Origin: Limimaricola sp964022235
GTDB taxonomy: Bacteria > Pseudomonadota > Alphaproteobacteria > Rhodobacterales > Rhodobacteraceae
Length of the DNA stretch: 64,000 bases
Reading direction: 5' to 3'
Assembly (NCBI RefSeq): GCF_964022235.1
Contig: NZ_CAXHZL010000012.1
Location: 82,716-146,715 of the forward strand
Below the pieces are notes generated by a model that worked only from the letters and a program-made list of their open reading frames with translations, searched no databases and was not told the origin of the DNA. Below, in pieces: positions 51,460 through 62,598 of the stretch (positions are counted from its first letter, which is position 1; each line of letters begins with the position of its first letter). Both the position numbers and the translations under genes were made by a program.

Positions 51460-52374
51460 ATGCAAGATCACGCCACAGACATCGCAACAGCGGGCGGCAC
51501 GGCAAGCGCGGCGGCGATTGGCATGGCGGCCACCGCCGCTGCGCTTGCCGCGACCGACGCCGCCCTGGTGCGAGCCGTGGCGCAAGAAATGCATCCCTTC
51601 GCCATCGGCTTTTTTCGCAGCGCCTTCGGCCTCGCCTTCCTGGCGCCCTGGATCATCGCGCGGGGCGGCCTCGGCCTTTCCCGCTATCGCGGCCTGCACC
51701 TGCTCCGGGCGGCCATCAAGCTTTTGTCGCTCGTGGCCTTCTACGCCGCCTTCGCGAGCGCCGAGCTGGCAGACGCCACGGCGGTCATGTTCACCGCGCC
51801 GCTGTTCTTGACGCTGGGCGCCTGGATCTGGCTGGGCGAACGGCTCGATGCGCTGCGGATCTTCGGCATCGCCACCGGTTTTGCCGGGGCGTTGATCCTG
51901 ATCGCGCCGGGTGGCGGCTCCGCCTCACCGGCACTGCTTTACGCGCTGTCCGGAGCGGCGCTGATCGCCGTGGCGCAGCTGATGCTCAAGGCGATGTCGG
52001 CGCATGACGATACCGGCACGCTGGTCGCCTGGAACCTGGTGGTGACGGTGCCGCTTGCGGCGATCCCGGCAGCTCTGGTCTGGACCACGCCATCGGTCGA
52101 GGTGCTGGGTCTGTTGGCGCTGCAAGGCGTACTGGGCGCGGCCAACATGGCGCTGATGACACGCGCCTTTGGTCTGGCCGATGCGTCGCTGCTGGCGCCG
52201 GTGGATTTCCTGCGGCTGCCGATGGTGGCCGCGCTCGGGTACTTGGCCTTCGGTGAAAGCCCCGGCCTCGCGACCTGGATCGGGGCGGCGGTCATCCTGA
52301 CCGGAACACTCGTGGTCACGGCCGGCGGACGGCTGAAAACGCATCGGGCGGGGCTGCCGGCACAACGCCGGTGA
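51460..52374 (+). CDS. EamA/DMT-family transporter
   Basis: The 304-residue protein has ten predicted membrane segments in two EamA repeats (ATDAALVRAVAQEMHPFAIGFFRS; FASAELADATAVMFTAPLFLTLGAWIWLGERL; DASLLAPVDFLRLPMVAALGYLAFGE). The start at 51460 (MQDHATDIA) has GAGGGA upstream; a frame to 51415 is open. DMT proteins export or import small metabolites. Its C-terminus is related to the fragment at 17294. It lies 31 bp before the substrate-binding protein gene and is co-directional with it. Confidence 0.88.
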   Translation: MQDHATDIATAGGTASAAAIGMAATAAALAATDAALVRAVAQEMHPFAIGFFRSAFGLAFLAPWIIARGGLGLSRYRGLHLLRAAIKLLSLVAFYAAFASAELADATAVMFTAPLFLTLGAWIWLGERLDALRIFGIATGFAGALILIAPGGGSASPALLYALSGAALIAVAQLMLKAMSAHDDTGTLVAWNLVVTVPLAAIPAALVWTTPSVEVLGLLALQGVLGAANMALMTRAFGLADASLLAPVDFLRLPMVAALGYLAFGESPGLATWIGAAVILTGTLVVTAGGRLKTHRAGLPAQRR

Positions 52375-52405
52375 CCCGCCACAGTTCTTCATGGGAGGAG
52401 AAAAC

Positions 52406-53911
52406 ATGACACCTAGATCGCTGATCACCGGCCTGCTACTGGCCAGCGCTGCGGCCGTGCCCGGCTTCGCGCAGGAGGAGCGCGATGTCACCATCGTGCT
52501 GGGCGAGGAGGTCGACCTGGTCGAGCCCTGCATGGCGACCCGTTCGAACATTGGTCGGATCGTCCTGCAAAACATCTCGGAGACGCTGACCGAGCTCGAC
52601 GTGCGCGGCGATGGCGGCGTGATGCCGCGCCTGGCCGAGACCTGGGAGCAGGTCGATGACAACACCTGGCGCTTCAACCTGCGGCAGGGCGTCAGCTTTT
52701 CGGATGGCTCGGACTTCGACGCCGAAGATGTGAAACACAGCTTCGAGCGCGCGCAGAGTCCCGAGATCACCTGCGAGATCTCGCGCTACTACGAGGGGAT
52801 CGAGATCACCCCCACCGTGGTCGACGCCCACACCATCGACTTCCGCACCGAACCGGCCCAGCCGATCCTGCCGCTGATGCTGTCGCTGCTGACCATCGTT
52901 CCATCCGAGACGCCGATGGAGTTCACGCGCGAGCCGATCGGCACCGGGCCCTATGCCCTGGCCGAGTGGAACCCGGGACAGAACATCCGGCTCGAGCGGC
53001 GCGACGACTACTGGGGCGAGCAGCCCGCCGTGACCGGCGCCAACTATCTCTTCCGCACCGACGAGGCGGTGCGCGCGGCGATGGTGCAGGCGGGAGAGGC
53101 CGATATCGCGCCCTCGATCTCGGCGATCGAGGCAACCGATCCGGCGATGGACAAGCCCTATCCGAACTCCGAGACCACTTACCTGCGCATCGATCATTCG
53201 GTCACCCCGCTCGACGACATCCGGGTGCGGCAGGCGCTGAACCTTGCGGTCGATCGCGAGGCCTTCATCGGCACCATCCTGGCCGAAGGCACCGAAATCG
53301 CCACGGCGATCGTGCCCCCGACCACCATCGGCTGGAACGCCGAGATCACCCCGCCGCCCTACGACCTCGAGCGGGCGCGAGCCTTGCTCGACGAAGCCAA
53401 GGCCGATGGCGTGCCGGTCGACACCGAGATCCTGCTGGTCGGGCGCACCGGGAACTTCCCCGGCGCCACCGAACTCTACGAGGCGCTGCAGGCGATGCTC
53501 TCCGAGGCCGGTTTCAACATTCGGCTGCAGATGGTCGAGGTGGCCGAGCATGAGCAGTATTACTCCAAGCCCTATGTCGACGACCGCGGCCCGATCCTGG
53601 TCGGTGCGCAGCACGACAACTCGCGCGGTGACCCGGTCTTCTCGATGTTCTTCAAATACGACTCGGAAGGCCGCCAGTCCGGTATCGCCGACGCGCGCGC
53701 AGACGAGCTGATCGCTGCCGCCACCGCTGCCACCGGTGACGAACGCGAGCAGCTCTGGTCCGAACTCTTTGCCTACCTCCATGATGAGGTGGTGGCCGAC
53801 GTGCTGCTGTTCCACATGGTAGGCTTCGCCCGGGTCGGCCCCGAGGTCGAGTTCGAACCGACCATTGCCACCAACAGCCAGCTTCAGCTTGCCGAGATCG
53901 GCCTGAAGTGA
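52406..53911 (+). CDS. ABC transporter substrate-binding protein, dipeptide family (SBP_bac_5)
   Basis: The 501-residue protein starts MTPRSLITGLLLASAAAVPGFAQE, a Sec signal peptide with cleavage near AQ-EE. GGAGGAG precedes the start. The SBP_bac_5 pattern is clear: SRPNIG...NISETLTELDVRGDGGVMPRLAETWEQ-type start, FEREPIGTGPYALAEW, and VRQALNLAVDREAFIGTIL near 275. It is the periplasmic receptor of the following permeases and ATPase. The ligand may be an oligosaccharide or glycoside rather than a peptide, given the surrounding genes. Confidence 0.9.
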   Translation: MTPRSLITGLLLASAAAVPGFAQEERDVTIVLGEEVDLVEPCMATRSNIGRIVLQNISETLTELDVRGDGGVMPRLAETWEQVDDNTWRFNLRQGVSFSDGSDFDAEDVKHSFERAQSPEITCEISRYYEGIEITPTVVDAHTIDFRTEPAQPILPLMLSLLTIVPSETPMEFTREPIGTGPYALAEWNPGQNIRLERRDDYWGEQPAVTGANYLFRTDEAVRAAMVQAGEADIAPSISAIEATDPAMDKPYPNSETTYLRIDHSVTPLDDIRVRQALNLAVDREAFIGTILAEGTEIATAIVPPTTIGWNAEITPPPYDLERARALLDEAKADGVPVDTEILLVGRTGNFPGATELYEALQAMLSEAGFNIRLQMVEVAEHEQYYSKPYVDDRGPILVGAQHDNSRGDPVFSMFFKYDSEGRQSGIADARADELIAAATAATGDEREQLWSELFAYLHDEVVADVLLFHMVGFARVGPEVEFEPTIATNSQLQLAEIGLK

Positions 53912-53965
53912 GCCTGACGGTCCGCGCGCCTCATGGTGCGCGGGCCAACCCCAAGGAGGACCGCC

Positions 53966-54880
53966 ATGCAGCGGATGATTGGAAAACGCGCCGTCTCGAG
54001 CCTGATTTCGCTTGTCGGCCTCGTGGTGCTCGTCTTCTTCCTGTCGCGACTGACGGGCGACCCGGCGGCCCTTTATCTGCCGATCGATGCCTCGGAAGAG
54101 ATGCGTCAGAACTTCCGCGAAATCCACGGGCTGAACGATCCGCTGCTGGTGCAGTTCGGTCGCTATGTCGGTGACCTGGCGGTGCTTGATTTCGGCGAGA
54201 GCATCCGCAAGGCGCGTCCGGCGATCGAGGTGGTGCTGGAAGGTTTTGCCTGGACGCTGCAGCTGGCCCTGATCACCATGACCCTGGTGACTGTTGCCGC
54301 CGTCGTGCTCGGCTCGCTGGCCGCGTTTCGGGTTGGTTCGCTCTTCGACCGGTTGGCCTCGATGCTGTCACTGGTCGGGGCCTCGGCGCCGGACTTCTGG
54401 ATCGCCATCGTCGCGATCGTCGTGTTCTCGGTGGGACTGGGTTGGGTGCCGACCTCCGGCACCGGCACGGTCTGGCACTGGATCCTGCCGATCGCGGTGC
54501 TGTTCATCCGGCCTTTCGGGCTGATCGTGCAGGTGGTGCGCGGCGCGATGCTCACAGCACTCGGCTCGGCTTATGTGAAGACCGCCCGGGCCAAGGGCGT
54601 GCGCAACCGGCCGATCATCTTCGTGCACACGCTGCGCAACGCCATGCTGCCGGTGATCACCGTGATCGGCGACCAGGCCGCCGCGCTCCTGAACGGCGCC
54701 GTGGTGGTCGAGACCATCTTCGGCTTTCCGGGTGTCGGCAAACTGATGATCGACTCGATCCTGCAGCGCGACTTCAACGTGATCCTCGCCGCGATCATGG
54801 TCACCGCGCTGGCCATCTTCGTCATGAACCTGCTGATCGACATCGCCTACGCGTTGCTCGATCCGCGCATCCGCACCTGA
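53966..54880 (+). CDS. dppB: ABC transporter permease, DppB-type
   Basis: The 304-residue protein starts MQRMIGKRAVSSLISLVGLV at 53966 with CAAGGAGG. It has six membrane segments and the DppB EAA motif YVKTARAKGVRNRPIIFVHTLRNAMLPVITVIG. It forms the inner-membrane channel with the DppC-type permease that follows 13 bp later. Full length. Confidence 0.92.
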   Translation: MQRMIGKRAVSSLISLVGLVVLVFFLSRLTGDPAALYLPIDASEEMRQNFREIHGLNDPLLVQFGRYVGDLAVLDFGESIRKARPAIEVVLEGFAWTLQLALITMTLVTVAAVVLGSLAAFRVGSLFDRLASMLSLVGASAPDFWIAIVAIVVFSVGLGWVPTSGTGTVWHWILPIAVLFIRPFGLIVQVVRGAMLTALGSAYVKTARAKGVRNRPIIFVHTLRNAMLPVITVIGDQAAALLNGAVVVETIFGFPGVGKLMIDSILQRDFNVILAAIMVTALAIFVMNLLIDIAYALLDPRIRT

Positions 54881-54893
54881 AGGAGCGCGTGAC

Positions 54894-55824
54894 ATGTCCG
54901 ACACCACCACCGTCCCCGCCACCCCGGAGCCTGCCGCGATGAGAGAGCGTCCCGCCCTGCTGCGCCTCGGGTCGATGCTCTGGGCCGACAAGTTCGCCTT
55001 TGCTGCTGCGCTGCTGCTCCTTGCCATGATCGGCTGTGCCCTTGTCGGGCCATGGCTCATGGGCGATGCCGCGGGCGGCCAGAACCTGCGGGCGCGCAAC
55101 GCACCGCCCTTCGACCTGTCACGCGGCTGGCTTTACGTATTGGGTGGTGATGCACTCGGTCGCCCGCTGCTGGCCCGGATCGTGGTGGCCGCGCAGAATA
55201 CCCTGCTGATTGCCGCCGGGGCGGTGGTCTTCTCGATGGCAATCGGGACCACTTTGGGCCTGATCGCCGGCTATCGCGGCGGCTGGACCGGCGAGGTGAT
55301 CATGCGCACGGCAGACGTCATCATGTCGTTTCCATCGCTGCTTCTCGCGGTGATCGTGCTCTACATGCTGGCGCCCTCGGTCGCGAACCTGATCCTGGTT
55401 CTGGCGATCACCCGGATCCCGATCTACCTGCGCACCACCCGTGCCGAGGTGCTGGAAGTGCGCGAGCGAATGTTCGTCCAAGCGGCGCTGGTAATGGGAG
55501 CCTCGACGCCGCGCATCGTGTTCCGCCATATCCTGCCGGTGATCCTGCCGACACTGCTGACCATCGCCACGCTCGACTTCGCCTTCGTGATGCTGGCCGA
55601 GAGCGCGCTGTCCTTCCTCGGCATCGGCATCCAGGCCCCCGAGATCACTTGGGGGCTTATGGTGAGCCAAGGCCGGCAATACCTGACCTCGGCCTGGTGG
55701 CTCGCGTTTTGGCCCGGTCTCGCGATCATCCTGACCACCATGTCGCTCAACCTGCTCTCGGGCTGGATGCGGGTCGCGCTCGACCCGACCCAGCGCTGGC
55801 GGCTCGAAATCGGAGGCAAGCGCA

Positions 55825-55832
<8 letters not shown>
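54894..55832 (+). CDS. dppC: ABC transporter permease, DppC-type
   Basis: The 312-residue protein has the cytoplasmic N-terminal tail and six membrane segments of DppC proteins, with GGDALGRPLLARIVVAAQNTLLI near 80-100 and the EAA loop FVQAALVMGASTPRIVFRHILPVILPTL. Its stop overlaps the ATPase start by 8 bases. Partner of DppB. Confidence 0.92.
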
Positions 55833-57444
<1,612 letters not shown>

Positions 57445-57486
57445 CCCGATCCCCGAAACATCTCCTCCGAGACAGCAAGGACCCCC

Positions 57487-58524
57487 ATGACCGAGATGCT
57501 GCGCTATTTCCGCTGGTCGCTGCTGGTGACCATCCTCGGCCTCGTGGCCGCCTTCTGGCTCGGGCTGCGCTACGAGGGCAGCCTCGGCGGCGCGCTGTCC
57601 TTCTTGCTGGTGGGCACCGTGCTGGCAGTGCTGGAGATTTCGCTCTCATTCGACAACGCCATCGTCAACGCCAACAAGCTGCGCGACATGAGCCCGGTCT
57701 GGCGGCAGCGCTTCCTGACTTGGGGCATCCTTATCGCGGTGTTCGGCATGCGGATCGTGTTCCCGCTCGCCGTGGTCGCCGTGGCGGCACGTGTCGGGCC
57801 CTTCGAGGCGGTGCGCCTCGCGGCGACCGAGCCCGACACCTATGCGCGGCTGATGAACGAGAGCCATCTGTCGATCGCGGCCTTCGGCGGGACCTTCCTG
57901 ATGATGGTGGCGCTGAACTTCTTCATGGACGACGCCAAGGAGATCGACTGGCTGCGCGGGATCGAGCACCGGTTGCGCCGGATGGGCACCATCAAGGGCG
58001 TCACCTACGGTCTGGTTCTCGCCGTGGTGCTGGGTTTCGGGCTGGCGCTGGGGCTGGCCGAGCAGGCGGTGTTCTTCAAGGCGGCGATCATGGGCCTCGT
58101 GGTTTTTATGCTGGTCGAAACGCTGAGCCACGTGCTCGACGCCGAAAGCGAGATGCAGAGCGCCGCCCGCGCCGGGGGTCTGGGCGCGTTTCTCTATCTC
58201 GAGGTGCTCGACGCCTCGTTCTCCTTCGACGGCGTCATCGGCGCCTTCGCCCTGACCCAGAACCTGTTCCTGATCGCCATCGGTCTCGGGATCGGCGCGA
58301 TGTATGTGCGCTCGATGACCATCATGCTCGTTGAGAAGAAGACGCTCAGCCAGTTCCGCTACCTCGAGCATGGTGCGTTCTACTCGATCCTCGCGCTGGC
58401 GGTGATCATGTTCGCGCAGAGCCTCGTCCACGTGCCCGAGGTGATCACCGGGCTGCTCGGCGCGATGATCATCGGGCTGTCGCTGCTGTCTTCGGTCAGG
58501 TTCAACCGGCGTCTGGTGTCATAG
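57487..58524 (+). CDS. TerC/DUF475-family integral membrane protein
   Basis: The 345-residue protein has about eight membrane segments and the TerC superfamily acidic pairs: VLEISLSFDNAIVNANKL (~48-65) and FLYLEVLDASFSFDGVIGAFAL (~236-257), which are thought to bind metal ions. The long loop FFMDDAKEIDWLRGIEHRL is DUF475-like. Proteins of this family are linked to manganese export or tellurium resistance. It follows the ABC ATPase by 42 bp but a functional link is doubtful. Confidence 0.85.
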   Translation: MTEMLRYFRWSLLVTILGLVAAFWLGLRYEGSLGGALSFLLVGTVLAVLEISLSFDNAIVNANKLRDMSPVWRQRFLTWGILIAVFGMRIVFPLAVVAVAARVGPFEAVRLAATEPDTYARLMNESHLSIAAFGGTFLMMVALNFFMDDAKEIDWLRGIEHRLRRMGTIKGVTYGLVLAVVLGFGLALGLAEQAVFFKAAIMGLVVFMLVETLSHVLDAESEMQSAARAGGLGAFLYLEVLDASFSFDGVIGAFALTQNLFLIAIGLGIGAMYVRSMTIMLVEKKTLSQFRYLEHGAFYSILALAVIMFAQSLVHVPEVITGLLGAMIIGLSLLSSVRFNRRLVS

Positions 58525-58605
58525 AGCAAACACTCCGATACGGCGAGGTCTGCCGGCACGGGCATGAGGTAAGCGGAGAGGTCAGATGTGGGAAGCTATG
58601 GCCCG

Positions 58606-59950
58606 CTGTTCAGGAGAGTGTCAGATCTTCTGTGTATGAGTGATCCGGTCCATGCTTCTTCGAAAGGAAGCATGCATGACGATCTCCAAGGAACTGCTGG
58701 ACGAACTTCTGAAGGGCGTAGAGCGCCCTGAGGACCTGCTCGGCGAGGCCGGGCTGATGAAAGAGCTGAAGATCAAGCTCATGGAGCGGATGCTCGGCGC
58801 CGAGCTGACGGCGCATCTTGGCTATGAAGAGGGCAAGGAAGCTCCACCGGGTCAGAGCAACCGCCGGAATGGCGCCTCGACCAAGGTGCTGAAGGGGCAG
58901 GACAGCGAGATGCCGGTAGCGGTGCCCCGCGACCGCGACAGCAGCTTCGAGCCGGAACTGGTGAAGAAAGGCCAGACCCGGATCGACGGGATGGACGACA
59001 AGATCATCGGGCTCTACGCAGCCGGCCTGACGGTCCGGGACATCCAGACCCATCTGCTCGATCTCTATGGCCTGAAGGTTTCGCCCGACCTGATCAGTCG
59101 CGTCACCGACGCCGTTCTGGACGAGGTTCGGGAATGGCAGAGCCGGGCGCTGGAGCGGATGTATCCGATCGTGATCTTCGACGCGCTGCGCGTGAAGATC
59201 CGTGACGCCGACAGCCGGACAGTGAAGAACAAGGCGGTGTATGTCGCCCTCGGCGTCACCCGTGATGGCCAGCGCGAGGTTCTCGGCCTCTGGATTGCCG
59301 AGAACGAGGGCGCCAAGTTCTGGCTCTCGGTGATGAACGAGCTGAAGAACCGGGGCACGCAGGACATCCTGATCGCGGTTGTGGACGGGCTGAAGGGCTT
59401 CCCCGAGGCCATCACCGCCGCCTTTCCGGATGCCATGGTCCAGACCTGCATTGTGCATCTGGTGCGCCACAGCCTCAACTTCTGCTCTTGGAAGGACCGC
59501 AAGATCGTGGCCGCTGACCTGCGCCGAATTTACAGCGCCCCGACCGCCGATCTGGCCGAGGCCGAGCTTGATGCCTTCGAGGAAAAATGGGCCGGGAAAT
59601 ACGCCTCCATCGCGCCGGCCTGGCGTCGGGCATGGCAGGAAGTGATCCCGTTCTTTGCCTTCGATCCGGCGATCCGCAAGATCATCTACACCACCAACGC
59701 CATCGAAAGTCTGAACCGCGTGATCCGGAAATCGATCAAGACGCGTGGGTCCTTCCCAACGGATGAGGCCGCGACCAAGCTGATCTACCTCGCCATCCGC
59801 AACTTCGAGAAGGACGGGCGAAATGTTCGGGAATGGTTTGCGGCCCGAAATCAGTTCGCCATAATGTTCGGCGAGCGCTTCGACGCTTGAGTATCCCAAA
59901 CCGCATGGGCCGGCCCGGATACACAAAGTTCAGGACACTCCCCTGTTCAG
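58606..59950 (+). mobile_element. IS256-family insertion sequence, complete, with 8-bp target duplication
   Basis: The element spans 58614-59942. The ends are imperfect inverted repeats (left GAGAGTGTC...TGTGTATG, right complement GGGAGTGTC...TGTGTATC). CTGTTCAG occurs directly before (58606-58613) and after (59943-59950), an 8-bp target duplication as expected for IS256. The intact duplication indicates a fairly recent insertion. Confidence 0.9.
58676..59890 (+). CDS. IS256-family transposase
   Basis: The 404-residue protein starts MTISKELLDELLKGVERPED at 58676. It shows the Mutator-type pattern: GYEEGKEAPPGQSNRRNGAS, catalytic Asp in YPIVIFDALRVKIRD and IAVVDGLKGFPEAI, and Glu in YTTNAIESLNRVIRK, with CIVHLVRHSL between. 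All three acidic residues are present and the frame is intact, so it is likely active. Confidence 0.93.
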   Translation: MTISKELLDELLKGVERPEDLLGEAGLMKELKIKLMERMLGAELTAHLGYEEGKEAPPGQSNRRNGASTKVLKGQDSEMPVAVPRDRDSSFEPELVKKGQTRIDGMDDKIIGLYAAGLTVRDIQTHLLDLYGLKVSPDLISRVTDAVLDEVREWQSRALERMYPIVIFDALRVKIRDADSRTVKNKAVYVALGVTRDGQREVLGLWIAENEGAKFWLSVMNELKNRGTQDILIAVVDGLKGFPEAITAAFPDAMVQTCIVHLVRHSLNFCSWKDRKIVAADLRRIYSAPTADLAEAELDAFEEKWAGKYASIAPAWRRAWQEVIPFFAFDPAIRKIIYTTNAIESLNRVIRKSIKTRGSFPTDEAATKLIYLAIRNFEKDGRNVREWFAARNQFAIMFGERFDA

Positions 59951-60305
59951 AAGGCAGCACCACTTCTAACGATCTGAAAACCTTGTAGCTCAGGGAACTC
60001 GGACATTCGCTGCAAGCAGAATGTGCGGCCGCAATGCGCAGATAGCGCTCTTTGCAAAATACGTACTGTGCGTCGACTCCGTAGACGCCATCAGACCCAA
60101 AGCGGACTATCAGATTTATCTCAGCACGGAACCGCTTGGGACTTCTCTCCATCTTCAAACGGATGTGTTCGAGACATTCTTGGAGATGTGCGCTCCAGAG
60201 AAAGCCGACGCACCGCCGTCATTGCCCTTGTCAGACCGGCACGAATACTGAAGGATTCAGCCTTAACGTCAAGATACTTTCAATGGCCTGGTGAGAAGAC
60301 CTTTC
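59951..60305. other. Gap between IS256 and the HEPN-like gene, possible small gene
   Basis: GC is clearly lower than elsewhere. A plus-strand frame 60021-60251 (76 aa, containing DYQIYLSTEPLGTSLHLQTD and a negatively charged tail) looks protein-like but has no good ribosome site; the frame is open back to 59970, so it may be the 3' part of a gene damaged near the IS256 insertion. Confidence 0.35.
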
Positions 60306-60914
60306 ATGACTGATCGCAAGAGGGATTTTGTTGAGCAAGCGGCTCCTGAATATTGGTTTAGCTATGCGCACGAGCTGGCAGAGACTGCCGACAGCATCTT
60401 CAATCGCTCCAAGAAACAGTTCGTCGCCTATCTTTATCAAAGCGCAGACGGCACCCAGAGAACCGAGAAAAGGCCCTTGGTTTCGCGCCCTGTTCTGCTT
60501 CTATACGGCATTGCTCTCGAAAACATGTTAAAGGCCATCCTAATTTCTGAAGACACCAGTCGTTTGGAAGGCGGTAAGTTGAGTAAGGAGTTACTTGGGC
60601 ATGACCTTATGGCTCTGTCGAAGCGATGTAGAACAGTGGAGCTCACTGAATCAGACAGAGATATATTGAGCTTGCTTTCCAACGTGGTCCCTTACCACGG
60701 GCGATACCCAGTGCCGCGAAACTCCGAGGACATGAAGCCAGAGGAGTTTATCAACGAGGATATATTTGCGAAATGCGCTGACCTATTCGAGCACTTGTCT
60801 ATCGAACTGTATCGACTCAATCACATGGGAATAGAGGCGCCCGAGGGCGTCCATTTTCCACGCCTTCACCTTACACACCTTGACGATAAAATAGACTTCG
60901 AAACGAACTGGTAG
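60306..60914 (+). CDS. Hypothetical protein, HEPN-like (202 aa)
   Basis: It starts MTDRKRDFVEQAAPEYWFSY with GAGAAG upstream. It is all-helical, with LLYGIALENMLKAILISED (~85-103), GHDLMALSKRCRTVEL (~118-133) and LSNVVPYHGRYPVPRN (~148-163). This pattern resembles HEPN-type proteins, a group that includes many RNases of defence and toxin-antitoxin systems, but the R-x4-6-H motif is not evident. GC content is the lowest of any gene here, and the codon use differs from its neighbours, so it was acquired separately. Function is not established. Confidence 0.6.
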   Translation: MTDRKRDFVEQAAPEYWFSYAHELAETADSIFNRSKKQFVAYLYQSADGTQRTEKRPLVSRPVLLLYGIALENMLKAILISEDTSRLEGGKLSKELLGHDLMALSKRCRTVELTESDRDILSLLSNVVPYHGRYPVPRNSEDMKPEEFINEDIFAKCADLFEHLSIELYRLNHMGIEAPEGVHFPRLHLTHLDDKIDFETNW

Positions 60915-60927
60915 AACAGGAGGATCG

Positions 60928-61023
60928 ATGAATATTATATCAGGGGCGCATCCATTAAATTATTTCCTTAGCAATTATAAGGTCGAAAACGGCCAGGTCC
61001 GCGATTGCTGTCGATGGCAATGA
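60928..61023 (+). pseudogene. Start of a truncated gene
   Basis: ATG at 60928 follows AGGAGG and lies 14 bp after the HEPN-like gene; the product MNIISGAHPLNYFLSNYKVE ends after 31 codons. The good ribosome site and AT-rich codons suggest the 5' end of a second gene of the same low-GC unit, cut by the rearrangement that brought in the GC-rich sequence from about 60990. Confidence 0.4.
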
Positions 61024-61213
61024 GTTTAGCGAACAGCTGCTCTTTGGCCGTCGTGTGGCTGCCTCTTGGGCACAACATCAACAGATTACGTGTACGCTTC
61101 GGGCTGAATCTGGGCTTTTGCTGCATTGGCCACGAGGTCGGGTTCGAGCCGAAACCTCCCTCATAATACATAACGCTTATTACACGCATAGATTGAGTTG
61201 AGCGGCGCGCGCT
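61024..61213. other. Non-coding flank before IS30
   Basis: No supported gene. A minus-strand frame here (GGFGSNPTSWPMQQKPRF) has no start signals and is probably spurious. Confidence 0.35.
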
Positions 61214-62313
61214 ACTTCCAACTGCGACTCTTGTTTGAAAACAATGCCCTATCAAGCAGGAGTTTTCCAGTATGGGACGTGTCTACGCGCAGTTGACGCT
61301 CGAGGAGCGCCGCAAGATCGAGCGCTGGCGCCATGCCAGAGTATCCGTGAACGAGATGGCGCGGGTGCTGCGCCGCCACCGCTCGACCATCTTTCGCGAG
61401 CTCCGACGCAACCATTTCCAGGATCCCTGCATGCCCAAGGTCGTGGGCTACTTTGCGATGGCCGCTCAGCTGAGAACCAGCGATCGCCGCGCCCGCCAGC
61501 GCAAGCTGATCCGGCATCCGCAGCTACGTGACCAGGTCGTCGATCGGATCAAGGATGGTTGGACGCCGGAGCAGATCGCCGGCCGGATGCGCATCGAGCG
61601 CGCGCCGCTGCGGGTCTGCCAGGAAACGATCTATCGCTACATCTACGGCAAGGAAGGCCTGCGCGAAGAGCTGTGGTGGTATCTGCCGACCCACCGCAAG
61701 GCCCGGCGTCCGAGACGCGCCCGCAAGCGGCATCCGCCGAAATTCCACCGTGATGTCAGCATCCTGTTCCGGCCCGAAGCCGTGGCACAGCGCTCCCAGT
61801 TCGGTCATTGGGAGGCTGACTTGATGCTGTTCCGGCAGCGGTTCGGCTCCGCCAACGTGACTTCTCTCGTCGAACGCGTCAGTCGCTTCACCGTGCTGCT
61901 GAAGAACGCCGACAAGCGGACCCGGCCTGTCATGGACAAGGTCATCGCGGCCATCCGTGCGCTGCCTCAGCCAGCGCGCAGATCGATCACCTTCGACCGG
62001 GGCACCGAGTTCGTCTCGTGGCCGCATCTCCAGGCCGAGATCGGCACGAGCAGCTGGTTTTGCGACCCCTCTGCGCCCTGGCAGAAAGGTACGGTCGAGA
62101 ACACCAACCGTCGTGCCCGCCGCTGGCTGCCCCGGGAACGCGACATCGGCCAACTCTCCGACCACGACATCCGCGAGATCTGCGACCGCCTGAACGCGAC
62201 GCCGCGCAAATGCCTCGGATGGAGGACCCCCGCCGAGGTGTTCCGGGCGAAGATGCTGGAGAAGAGGCCATGAGCGCCCTACCCTGAACCCGCCGCGGAG
62301 TCGCGGTTCAAGT
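61214..62313 (+). mobile_element. IS30-family insertion sequence, apparently complete
   Basis: It is bounded by imperfect inverted repeats: ACTTCCAACTGCGACTC at 61214-61230 and, complemented, ACTTGAACCGCGACTC ending at 62313. The size (~1.1 kb) fits IS30. No clear target duplication is seen. Confidence 0.7.
61272..62273 (+). CDS. IS30-family transposase
   Basis: The 333-residue protein has the N-terminal helix-turn-helix of IS30 (YAQLTLEERRKIERWRHARV, RRHRSTIFRELRRNHF) and the DDE integrase core: HWEADLMLF (Asp), SITFDRGTEFVSW (Asp) and APWQKGTVENTNRRARRWLP (Glu). All catalytic residues are present. The start at 61272 (MGRVYAQLTL) has AGGAG upstream. Likely active. Confidence 0.93.
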   Translation: MGRVYAQLTLEERRKIERWRHARVSVNEMARVLRRHRSTIFRELRRNHFQDPCMPKVVGYFAMAAQLRTSDRRARQRKLIRHPQLRDQVVDRIKDGWTPEQIAGRMRIERAPLRVCQETIYRYIYGKEGLREELWWYLPTHRKARRPRRARKRHPPKFHRDVSILFRPEAVAQRSQFGHWEADLMLFRQRFGSANVTSLVERVSRFTVLLKNADKRTRPVMDKVIAAIRALPQPARRSITFDRGTEFVSWPHLQAEIGTSSWFCDPSAPWQKGTVENTNRRARRWLPRERDIGQLSDHDIREICDRLNATPRKCLGWRTPAEVFRAKMLEKRP

Positions 62314-62390
62314 ATCGCTCACAGCGATGCACTTTCTAAACTGGGTTGCGACCAACGCTCTATCCTGTCGCAAACACAGGAGTTTGGAAG

Positions 62391-62590
62391 ATGGCCCACC
62401 GCGAGCTGGATCTGCAAGAACGGCGGCTGGTCGAAGACCTACTCCAGGCGAAAATGTCTATCACCCAGATCGCGGTGCGGCTATCACGGCACCGTTCGAC
62501 GATCTACCGCGAGATCCGGCGCAACCGGTTCGAAGATAGCGAGCTGCCCCAGCTCAGCAGCTACTACTACGGCATGCTGGGGTCGCGTCC
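62391..62590 (+). pseudogene. Second IS30-family transposase, truncated by an IS256-type element
   Basis: ATG 62391 opens MAHRELDLQERRLVEDLLQA and RHRSTIYREIRRNRFEDSEL, the IS30 N-terminal domain, related to but distinct from the copy upstream. After YYYGMLG (about 62580) the sequence changes into the end of an IS256-type element. The rest of the transposase is not found to the right within the window. Its left end probably starts near 62337, directly beside the first IS30. Confidence 0.8.
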
Positions 62591-62598
62591 GTCAAGCT

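Noticed and set aside
52436..54127. A 563-residue minus-strand frame over the binding protein gene
   Set aside because: Antisense to the SBP_bac_5 gene, with His/Gly/Arg-rich composition typical of shadow frames.
60968..61255. A 95-residue minus-strand frame before IS30
   Set aside because: No ribosome site; sequence looks like translated non-coding DNA.
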